From contig VGDN01000070.1 in NCBI GenBank assembly GCA_016869695.1, positions 1 through 6,214 of the forward strand: 6,214 bases of DNA, in the 5' to 3' direction. Shown here in pieces: positions 1 through 5,734 of the stretch. This DNA comes from Alphaproteobacteria bacterium. GTDB lineage: Bacteria > Pseudomonadota > Alphaproteobacteria > Rickettsiales > UBA1997. The stretch's first letter is position 1, and every line of letters starts with the position of its first letter. The position numbers and the translations under genes are program-made. The notes under the pieces were generated by a model, which saw only the letters and a program-made list of their open reading frames with translations, had not been told where the DNA came from and searched no databases.

Positions 1-48
1 TTTTTAGTGGAAATTTGCATGTGGCTTTAGGCGTTGATACTAAAGGAT

Positions 49-87
49 TGTTGGGTCATTCCCAACATTTTGAGCCCAGGCTCAAAA
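49..87. terminator. Two adjacent perfect inverted repeats, possible terminator
   Basis: Two inverted repeats abut each other. The first has 7-bp arms TGTTGGG (49-55) and CCCAACA (61-67) around a 5-nt loop. The second has 9-bp arms TTTTGAGCC (68-76) and GGCTCAAAA (79-87) around CA; as RNA it would close as about 8 bp with a 4-nt loop. The second starts three bases past the stop codon of the minus-strand glycosyltransferase gene, the expected place for a transcript end. Neither has a clean U-tract on the minus-strand side. On the plus strand the first is followed by TTTT, and a T6 run lies at 93-98. The repeats are certain; the terminator role is inferred, and they could instead stabilise the 3' end or be bidirectional. 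Confidence 0.45.
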
Positions 88-89
88 TC

Positions 90-1169
90 TCATTTTTTGG
101 CAATTTTAGTCAGTATCTCGCTGAGTTTTTTTCCCACCATTTCTGACTGGTAATTCTGCAAAAATTTTTGGTGCGCTTTAGCCGCAAGTTGGCGGGCGAA
201 TTCTTCATTTTTTGCTAAGCGCTCAACTGCATCGGCAATTAATTCTGGCATTTTTTCTTGGTCGTCTTTGGAAACTTTCAGTCCATCAACTCCATCCGCA
301 ATGATCTCATCTGGACCCCAACTGTTGCTGGTTACAATCGGGGTGTTGTACAGCATCGCTTCCAACAAAACGATCCCAAAAGTTTCACCCCAAGAAGGCA
401 AAATGAAGACGTCAATTTCGTCAAAAAAAGTTTGTTTGTCGGTAGTCCAACCAAGAATTTTAAAGTTTTTTTCTACGCCAAGTTCACGCGCTAAATCGTA
501 AAGCAGCACTTCCTGCGGCCCCACTCCACCAATTACGTAGTCACACTCAATCCCGCGCGCCTGCAGGATTGGCAAGGCACGAACCATTTTGTCAAAAAAC
601 TTTTCTGGGTAGAGACGACCCAGAGAACCAACGCGCAGCGGCTTACGAAATTTTGGCTTCACCGGCAAAACAAAATCTTTTGGTAGCTCGATCATGTTAG
701 GAATGACGAGGGCACGATCCTTAAGCATTCCTGCTTTGACGAGCTCACCGCTGAAGTAGGAATTTACTGTTAAGACGTAGTCAGCGGAAAGAAATTTCTG
801 CGGCTTGATGCCATGATCCACTGCAACGAGAGGAAATTTTTTTAAGCAAAAGAAGCGAGCGGTGCGCGCAAAAAATAAAGCACGGCCGGAATGGCACACA
901 ACCACGTCTGGACTGAATCTACATAAGATCCACAACAAATGAAAAATTGAGAAAATATCAGCCTGTCCGCGCGCCGCGACTTCAAAAAATTTTGAGCCGG
1001 TTTTTCTTACCTCATCCGCAAAAACCATTTTCGGTTTAGTCACTGAAACCACCTCGTGACCGTTTAAAATCAGGTGCTTGGTGTAGTCGATGAAACAGCG
1101 CTCGACACCAAGAATTTGGTTGTCGCTCGCGGATTTTTTGTAGTTGAAGAGAAGGTTAGCGATTCGCAT
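90..1169 (-). CDS. GT4-type (GT-B fold) glycosyltransferase
   Basis: This 359-residue protein has the marks of a family 4 retaining glycosyltransferase, which moves a sugar from a nucleotide-sugar donor to an acceptor. The N-terminal acceptor half shows the loop LGVER (residues 20-24) and GHEV (37-40). The C-terminal donor half begins about residue 178 with VGSLGRLYPEK, carrying the expected basic residues R185 and K190, and contains the EX7E donor-site motif E262/E270 within GETFGIVLLEAM. No signal peptide or clear membrane span is seen, so it probably acts on the cytoplasmic face. The length is normal for the family. The ATG lies 14 bp inside the end of the upstream M23 peptidase gene and has no Shine-Dalgarno sequence, so translational coupling is likely. 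The acceptor cannot be read from sequence; lipopolysaccharide or another surface glycan is a guess from the envelope genes nearby. Confidence 0.88.
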   Translation of the reverse strand: MRIANLLFNYKKSASDNQILGVERCFIDYTKHLILNGHEVVSVTKPKMVFADEVRKTGSKFFEVAARGQADIFSIFHLLWILCRFSPDVVVCHSGRALFFARTARFFCLKKFPLVAVDHGIKPQKFLSADYVLTVNSYFSGELVKAGMLKDRALVIPNMIELPKDFVLPVKPKFRKPLRVGSLGRLYPEKFFDKMVRALPILQARGIECDYVIGGVGPQEVLLYDLARELGVEKNFKILGWTTDKQTFFDEIDVFILPSWGETFGIVLLEAMLYNTPIVTSNSWGPDEIIADGVDGLKVSKDDQEKMPELIADAVERLAKNEEFARQLAAKAHQKFLQNYQSEMVGKKLSEILTKIAKK

Positions 1170-2520
1170 TAACTGAGTTGGGAATGTTTTTACGGTAACC
1201 GTCGATTTCTGATTTAACGGCTTCGAAGCGTTTTAAATCCTTGCCTGCGAGCTTGACTCCAGAGGTCGCTTTGACCTTCGACGGATTGACTTGCGTGCCG
1301 CGATAAATCACTTCGAAATGCAAGTGAGGTCCAGTAGAGCGTCCGGTAGAGCCAACATAGGCCACTACGTCACCTTGTTTAACTTTTGAACCGACGCGGA
1401 ATTTTTTGTTGAAGCGGCTGGCATGGCCGTAAGCGGTGGCATATTCAGAATTGTGACGGATTTGCACGTAATTTCCGTAACCACCCTTCACTCCCATGTA
1501 GACCACCGTACCACTGCCGGCGGCGAGAATCGGCGTACCAATTGGCGCTGCAAAGTCAGTGCCTTTGTGCATTTTGGAATAACCGAGGACCGGATGGCGG
1601 CGTAAACCAAATCCGGAAGAAATGCGCGCACCGTTAATTGGCGTGCGTAGCAAGGATTTGCGCACCGAATTTCCTTTGGCGTCAAAATACTCAATACGGT
1701 CGCCATTTTTGAATTGGTAAATCTCAATCGGTCGGCTTTGTAACACCAGCGAGGAGAAGAGTACGTTACCATCCTTCACTCTCTTACCTGACTCGTCATA
1801 AAAGCTCTCTACCAGCATTTCAAAGCGGTCACCATCGTGGATGTCACGCTGAAAATCGACGTCGTAACCGTAGAGGTTGATCATGTTCATCATGGAATTA
1901 GGGGAGATGCCAGACGCAACACCATCCTCAAACAAGCTGTTCTTAATCACGCCAGAAAATTTGGCGACGTGGCGCGTGAGCTTAACCAGAATCTTCTTGG
2001 CGCTGTAGGCTCCAGCATTGTCTCTCACTGCTACAATTCGCTCTTCTGCTGACGGAAGAATTGTTACACTACTCACAACAACTTTCCGGCTAATATCCTT
2101 TCCTTCCAACGATTTACTGGTATCAAAGCCGATCTTCACTCGATATTTTACCACCATCTCATCTCCGACCGTCAGTTTGCTTAGAGGGAAAACTTTTTTG
2201 ATTTCGGCAAGAATTAACGAGATATCTTGCTCACCTGCACCAATGCCATCAAGGATTCCCGACATGGTGTCACCTTTTTTTACTCGATGCTGCGCAACCT
2301 GCTCTTCCGCAAATTCAAACTTACTTTCGAGCTCAGCTAGGTTGATCTTGATCGGGGTGCGGCGGATTCTTTGCTCACGCTCTTCTCGGTAGTCAGCAAG
2401 CAAGGTAAGAAAATGTGTGGCCGCGTTAAACAGCACAAAGCTCACCACAATTGAAATCGACACCGGTCGAAACAGGCGGTGCTCGATGATTTTCTCAACT
2501 AAGTTCAGGAATTTTTTCAA
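1156..2520 (-). CDS. Membrane-anchored M23 family peptidoglycan endopeptidase
   Basis: The 454-residue product is a LytM/M23 zinc metallopeptidase expected to cut peptide cross-links in peptidoglycan from the periplasmic side. A short basic N-terminus precedes a membrane segment at about 19-41. Next come a LysM/OapA-like region at about 76-126 (starting HRVKKGDTMSGIL), a middle region at about 127-290 with DIHDGDRFEMLVE, and the M23 domain at about 297-415. All expected active-site residues are present: H318 and D322 (HKGTD), H366 (AYGH), H399 and H401 (HLHFE), so it should be catalytically active rather than a degenerate activator like EnvC. The start is TTG at 2520. It is the first usable start after an upstream in-frame stop, but no Shine-Dalgarno sequence precedes it; a GTG at residue 20 would cut into the membrane segment. 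The gene ends 14 bp inside the glycosyltransferase gene, so the two probably form one transcript. Confidence 0.92.
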   Translation of the reverse strand: MKKFLNLVEKIIEHRLFRPVSISIVVSFVLFNAATHFLTLLADYREEREQRIRRTPIKINLAELESKFEFAEEQVAQHRVKKGDTMSGILDGIGAGEQDISLILAEIKKVFPLSKLTVGDEMVVKYRVKIGFDTSKSLEGKDISRKVVVSSVTILPSAEERIVAVRDNAGAYSAKKILVKLTRHVAKFSGVIKNSLFEDGVASGISPNSMMNMINLYGYDVDFQRDIHDGDRFEMLVESFYDESGKRVKDGNVLFSSLVLQSRPIEIYQFKNGDRIEYFDAKGNSVRKSLLRTPINGARISSGFGLRRHPVLGYSKMHKGTDFAAPIGTPILAAGSGTVVYMGVKGGYGNYVQIRHNSEYATAYGHASRFNKKFRVGSKVKQGDVVAYVGSTGRSTGPHLHFEVIYRGTQVNPSKVKATSGVKLAGKDLKRFEAVKSEIDGYRKNIPNSVNANR

Positions 2521-2602
2521 ACAGAGGAGGAAGTTGGACTTGTCTGGAAGGGAAGTGATTTTTAGAGTTCTGGTACAGTCTCAACCAAATTTTTACCGAA
2601 AC
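2521..2602. promoter_or_regulatory. Divergent intergenic region between M23 and carD genes
   Basis: These 82 bases separate the minus-strand M23 gene from the plus-strand carD-like gene and should hold the promoters for both. On the minus strand only a weak -35-like TTGAGA (2584-2579) is seen, with no good -10 at the right distance. The plus strand has a somewhat better candidate, listed separately. A strong AGGAGG on the plus strand (2525-2530) lies almost at the M23 start and bears on the choice of carD start. No convincing operator palindrome was found by eye. Confidence 0.4.
2540..2568 (+). promoter_or_regulatory. Candidate sigma-70-like promoter for carD-like gene
   Basis: A -35-like TTGTCT (2540-2545) and a -10-like TAGAGT (2563-2568) are separated by 17 bases. 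Each matches four of six consensus positions. Initiation about 7 bases downstream would leave a leader of roughly 28 bases before the ATG at 2603. This is a by-eye match in AT-rich DNA and would be wrong if translation really starts at the TTG at 2540. Confidence 0.25.
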
Positions 2603-3649
2603 ATGTCAGCAAAAAAAAGCAAAAAAAAATCTCCCGTAAAATCTTTGGGGAAAAAAACTCCGGTAAAGAAGCCAACTCCAAAGAAAGTAAAGAAACCGGT
2701 AGCAAAGAAAGTAATAAAAAAAGCAAAACCGCAGAAACCCACTAAGACCAAAGTAGCAAAGAAGGTTGAACAAAAGAAAAAACCAGCAGCAAAACCGGTA
2801 AAGAAAACAAAAAGAAAGACAGAAAATAAATCTGAAAGACATTCGCTGACCAAACAGATCCTCTCCAAAAAATCAGAAAAAAAAGAAGCAGCAAAGCTAA
2901 TAAAAACCGAACCAGGAAAACTGACGGAGAAAAAATTTGAGCTAACCAAAAAAGCCTTTGTTGTTCGCAAAAGTGACAACATCGCCAAGCTTAATTTTAA
3001 GGTTGGAGACTACGCTATCTACCCTTCACACGGTGTCGGCAAAATTGTTGGGATCGAGAAGAATGTAGTCGTTGGACAAAATTTTAGCTGTTACCTCATG
3101 CATTTCGAACGCGAGAGGATGACAATTAAAATCCCCACAAACAGCGCAAGAAAAATTGGTCTGCGTCACCCGATTTCTAAAACACAGATGGATGAGGTTT
3201 TTGCGATTTTGCGCAGCGGCATCAAGAAGCTAAAGGGAATGTGGTCACGTCGTGCACAAGAATACGAAACAAAAATCAATTCGGGTGACATCATTTTGTT
3301 GGCAGAGGTAATTCGCGATTTAACGCGTGACATCGAGGACTCTGAGCGATCTTACTCCGAGCGCATCATCTACGAAACCGCGATTTACCGCCTAGCTAGC
3401 GAATACGCCGCGATTTACAAAATCACTCTCGAGGATGCGAAAGAAAAAATAATTACCACCGCCAAAGACAAATTGAGCGGCGAAATGAAACCAACACGCA
3501 AAGATGATTTTGATGATTTTGATGATTTTGACAAAGAAAAATCAGGAGGCGACGAAGAGGAAGAAGAGGAGAGTGAGGACGAAGAAGAGGAAGATGATTT
3601 TGACTTTGATGACGAAGATGGACCGAAGAAAAAGAAGAAGAAGAAGTAA
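2603..3649 (+). CDS. CarD/CdnL-family regulator with basic arm and acidic tail
   Basis: CarD/CdnL proteins bind the RNA polymerase beta subunit and stabilise open promoter complexes. The core at about 130-295 is clear: a Tudor-like polymerase-binding segment starting FKVGDYAIYPSHGVGKIVGIE-like at 132-152, then a helical domain with W214 in MWSRRAQEYETKINSGD, the likely counterpart of the Trp that contacts DNA in known CarD proteins. The 348-residue length is about twice that of plain family members. The extra sequence is a lysine-rich arm at 1-120 (31 Lys in the first 70 residues, first acidic residue E56, repeated KKP/KKxxKK patterns) and an acidic tail at 301-340 (28 of 40 Asp/Glu), ending in seven lysines. 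ATG 2603 is preferred because it leaves room for promoters; an in-frame TTG at 2540 behind AGGAGG is an alternative giving 369 residues. The function of the tails is inferred to be DNA or nucleoid binding with charge balancing. Confidence 0.9.
   Translation: MSAKKSKKKSPVKSLGKKTPVKKPTPKKVKKPVAKKVIKKAKPQKPTKTKVAKKVEQKKKPAAKPVKKTKRKTENKSERHSLTKQILSKKSEKKEAAKLIKTEPGKLTEKKFELTKKAFVVRKSDNIAKLNFKVGDYAIYPSHGVGKIVGIEKNVVVGQNFSCYLMHFERERMTIKIPTNSARKIGLRHPISKTQMDEVFAILRSGIKKLKGMWSRRAQEYETKINSGDIILLAEVIRDLTRDIEDSERSYSERIIYETAIYRLASEYAAIYKITLEDAKEKIITTAKDKLSGEMKPTRKDDFDDFDDFDKEKSGGDEEEEEESEDEEEEDDFDFDDEDGPKKKKKKK
3503..3529 (+). repeat. Three exact tandem copies of GATGATTTT in carD-like gene
   Basis: Three identical in-frame 9-bp units encode Asp-Asp-Phe repeated at residues 301-309, at the head of the acidic tail. 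A variant DDFDFDD recurs at residues 331-337. Exact identity at codon wobble positions suggests recent copying by replication slippage. Changes in copy number would keep the reading frame and simply change tail length. Confidence 0.9.
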
Positions 3650-3650
3650 T

Positions 3651-3704
3651 TCAGTGGTCAGTGCTTAGTTGGGCACTGGACACTGGGCACTTAGCACTTA
3701 GCAC
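3651..3704. repeat. Degenerate 7-bp tandem repeat tract between carD and lolD
   Basis: The whole gap between the two genes reads as imperfect heptamers. CACTG/CACTT/CAC cores start at 3674, 3681, 3688, 3695 and 3702, exactly 7 bp apart. Reverse-complement cores CAGTG start at 3652 and 3659. The two orientations can pair: GTCAGTGC-side bases at 3658-3664 with GCACTGG at 3673-3679 (6 Watson-Crick pairs plus one G-U, 8-nt loop). The tract runs right up to the lolD ATG, leaving no Shine-Dalgarno sequence. It resembles the short heptanucleotide tandem repeats described in intergenic DNA of some bacteria such as cyanobacteria. A role as attenuator or weak terminator is possible but not shown. Confidence 0.75.
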
Positions 3705-4373
3705 ATGGTTCTTAAACTCAAAAACATCAGTAAAATTTTCTCCCAAGGTGAGCAAAAAATTGCTGCGGTTAACGGCGTAAATTTGGCAGTAAGAACAGGG
3801 GAATTTGTGGCACTAACTGGCCAATCCGGTTCTGGCAAAACTACCTTGTTACAAATCGCCGGCCTCCTTGATTCTCCAAGCTCAGGCGAGGTTTGGATTG
3901 GTGATGTTGATGCCAGCAAAGCGGATGACAAAACGCGCACAGAATTACGTAAAAATTACCTCGGATTTGTTTACCAATTTCACCATTTGCTACCCGAATT
4001 TTCGGCGCTGGAAAATGTTGCCTTACCCTTACTAATCCGCGGAATATCCAAGCAAAAAGCACTCGAAACCGCGGAGGAATTTTTAAAAAAAGTTGAGCTA
4101 GCTAATCGTCTAAATCACAAGCCGGCGGAACTGTCTGGTGGTCAGCAACAAAGAGTGGCTCTGGCGCGCGCAGTTGTCACTAAACCAAAATTAATCTTGG
4201 CAGACGAGCCTACTGGAAATCTTGACTCAGAATTGTCGGAGAAAATTTTTGTACTACTAAAGGATCTGGTAAAGAGCTACGAAATCAGCTGCCTAGTGGT
4301 TACGCACAATCTTGAGTTAGTAAAAAAAGCGGATCGCGTGGTGTCGATTAAGGACGGAACACTTACCTCCTAG
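3705..4373 (+). CDS. lolD: LolD-type lipoprotein-releasing ABC transporter ATPase
   Basis: This 222-residue protein is an ABC ATPase of the LolD/MacB/FtsE group. With LolC/LolE-type membrane partners, LolD powers release of outer-membrane lipoproteins from the inner membrane to the carrier LolA. All nucleotide-binding motifs are intact: Walker A GQSGSGKTT (39-47), Q-loop Q91, signature LSGGQQQR (143-150), Walker B LILADEPT (163-170), D-loop GNLD (171-174) and switch H201. The segment FVYQFHHLLPEFSALENV (88-105) after the Q-loop is typical of LolD and separates it from MacB, though substrate assignment within this group is never certain from sequence. Length is normal. No permease gene adjoins it in this window, so its partner must be encoded elsewhere. 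It may be read through from the carD-like gene 55 bp upstream. Its 3' end overlaps the convergent lipoprotein gene by 11 bp. Confidence 0.88.
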   Translation: MVLKLKNISKIFSQGEQKIAAVNGVNLAVRTGEFVALTGQSGSGKTTLLQIAGLLDSPSSGEVWIGDVDASKADDKTRTELRKNYLGFVYQFHHLLPEFSALENVALPLLIRGISKQKALETAEEFLKKVELANRLNHKPAELSGGQQQRVALARAVVTKPKLILADEPTGNLDSELSEKIFVLLKDLVKSYEISCLVVTHNLELVKKADRVVSIKDGTLTS

Positions 4374-4860
4374 CTCTGTATTGCTGCATGTCTTGGTTGT
4401 AGTAGTAGTCGATCATTTGCTTAGGATCGTTGCCAGTTCCAACCATCGGCGTACCACGACCCTGTCCCGCGGCAGGAGCTCCAATGTTTGGGATGTTCAC
4501 AAAATATTCCTTCTCCTTGAATTCGTTGCAGTAGCCAGACCAAAGCGCTGAGTAAAGTGGCACGATCAAAATCGCACCCGCCATGTCAGCAGCACATTTA
4601 CCATTCTTTATAGATGCCAAGGCTTCCAATTGTAACTGCGCCGAACCATATCCTTCCTTAGTTAGTACTACTGTTTGATTTTTAGCTTCGAGTCTAATTG
4701 TCGCCGGAGTCTGTCCATAATTCCTGCCTTCAATAAAAATATCCGCCCCAGATGGGTTGGAATTAATAGTCACATCCGCCCCCTTGTCGTTGAACATCAT
4801 CGCGCAAGATGAGCTGAGGAGAGCTAGAGCCACAAGAGCTGAATTGAAGAGTGATTTCAT
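4363..4860 (-). CDS. PEGA-domain outer-membrane lipoprotein, function unknown
   Basis: The 165-residue product begins with a short lipoprotein signal: basic MK, a hydrophobic stretch to about residue 15, then LSSSC with the lipidated Cys at 19. The box is slightly atypical, with Ser at -3. The next residue is Ala, not Asp, so sorting to the outer membrane by the Lol pathway is expected. Residues about 28-79 form a PEGA-like domain (VTINSNPSGADIFIEG, then GQTPATIRL and KEGY), a small beta-fold found in surface and periplasmic proteins. A second hydrophobic stretch spans about 93-110, flanked by Cys89 and Cys111, which might form a disulfide. The tail is Gly/Pro- and then Tyr/Gln-rich. The ATG at 4860 is chosen because it places the signal at the N-terminus; an ATG at 4899 would add 13 residues and overlap the upstream gene. 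It lies 19 bp after the acyltransferase gene, probably in its operon. Confidence 0.82.
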   Translation of the reverse strand: MKSLFNSALVALALLSSSCAMMFNDKGADVTINSNPSGADIFIEGRNYGQTPATIRLEAKNQTVVLTKEGYGSAQLQLEALASIKNGKCAADMAGAILIVPLYSALWSGYCNEFKEKEYFVNIPNIGAPAAGQGRGTPMVGTGNDPKQMIDYYYNQDMQQYRARR

Positions 4861-4879
4861 GTTTTTGGGAAAGTTAGTT

Positions 4880-5734
4880 TTATTCTTTCCAACGATCATG
4901 CACCCAAAACCACTGAGCAGGATACTCGCGAATCCAACGCTCGAGCGTTTGGTTAATTGTCAGAGTTAGAGGGAGGGCTGCGGAGTTAACCTCGGCCTGG
5001 CTTGGAATTGCAAGCGGTTTTTCTACCTCAACATTAAAGCGCCCACCAACACGCACGACTCGCGCCGGAATCACCGGCACCTTGTAACGCAAGGCAATGC
5101 GGGCAATTGAGGTAGTAGTAATCGCGTCGGCATGAAAAAATTTTACTGGCTCACCTTCACTGATTTTTTGATCCGCCAAAATAATTACAAACTCGCCACG
5201 CCTCACAGATTCAACGATTTTCCGATTCCCACCCGCATTCTTCTCGATCATTTTTGTCTGGCGCAGCCCCGCGATCATCCGCTCCACGTAAGGATTGTTA
5301 AGCGGTCGGTAAACCGTGCTCACCTTAATTCCCTGCGCCACCAAAAATCTTGGACCCACTTCCCAATTACCCAAATGACCGGAGACGATAATGCCGCCAC
5401 TCAAATTTCGCATCTCTGCAAGATTTTTTAGAGACTCTTCTGAGGCCTCAATCAAAGCATCAACATCGCCTCGCATCACATGCGGAAACTCACCAACAAT
5501 TCTACCGAGATTACTCCACATCTCATCCAAAATTTTTTCTTTTTCTACTTCGGACAAGCTAGGAATTGCGTTACTTAGATTGCGGTAGGCGAGTTTTTGC
5601 ACAGCAATTTTCTTCCCAACTAAGCGTGCGATTTTTGCCGCTAAATCAGCTGATGTTTGTAAGGACAGCGATCCAAAGAACCACAGGCCGAACCGTACCA
5701 CGAGTGACTCAAGAAGGTAGCGTAAGTTTTTCAT
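4880..5734 (-). CDS. LpxL/HtrB-type lipid A late acyltransferase
   Basis: This 284-residue protein belongs to the LpxL/LpxM (HtrB/MsbB) acyltransferase family, which adds a secondary fatty acyl chain from acyl-ACP to the lipid A precursor at the inner membrane. The catalytic HX4E motif is present as H120 and E125 in SGHLGNWE. Other family signatures are VYRPLNNP (141-148), LADQ (186-189) and the C-terminal PAQWFWVHDRWK (272-283). A moderately hydrophobic N-terminal segment at about 7-25 fits a membrane anchor. Length is near the usual 290-310 residues. Its ATG overlaps the lpxK stop as ATGA, so the two are likely translationally coupled. Whether it acts as the first or second acyltransferase, and its acyl chain length, cannot be told from sequence, so no gene number is assigned. 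Confidence 0.92.
   Translation of the reverse strand: MKNLRYLLESLVVRFGLWFFGSLSLQTSADLAAKIARLVGKKIAVQKLAYRNLSNAIPSLSEVEKEKILDEMWSNLGRIVGEFPHVMRGDVDALIEASEESLKNLAEMRNLSGGIIVSGHLGNWEVGPRFLVAQGIKVSTVYRPLNNPYVERMIAGLRQTKMIEKNAGGNRKIVESVRRGEFVIILADQKISEGEPVKFFHADAITTTSIARIALRYKVPVIPARVVRVGGRFNVEVEKPLAIPSQAEVNSAALPLTLTINQTLERWIREYPAQWFWVHDRWKE

Noticed and set aside
3..146. Open plus-strand frame from the left edge, 47 codons, ending at a TGA inside the glycosyltransferase gene
   Set aside because: It could be the tail of a convergent gene, but it is short enough to arise by chance, overlaps the glycosyltransferase coding end by 57 bp, spans both hairpins and shows no family I recognise.
2018..2392. 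124-codon plus-strand frame inside the M23 gene
   Set aside because: It lies fully opposite well-conserved M23 protein sequence and has no recognisable domain or start signal.
2417..2602. N-terminal extension of the carD-like frame back to an ATG at 2417
   Set aside because: Most of it is antisense to the M23 start region, has no CarD similarity and would overlap the divergent gene by about 100 bp.
2593..2988. Phe-rich 131-codon minus-strand frame that looks like a membrane protein
   Set aside because: It is the antisense of lysine codons (AAA/AAG read as TTT/CTT) in the basic arm of the carD-like gene, so the apparent hydrophobicity is an artefact.
3624..3649. GAAGAAAAAGAAG-type run as a possible microsatellite switch or frameshift site
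   Set aside because: It encodes the terminal lysines right before the stop. Slippage there would only alter the last residues, and no alternative frame of interest follows.
4861..4899. Thirteen extra codons before the lipoprotein start, from an ATG at 4899
   Set aside because: They would put a polar stretch ahead of the lipoprotein signal and overlap the acyltransferase gene by 20 bp; the ATG at 4860 gives a standard signal peptide.
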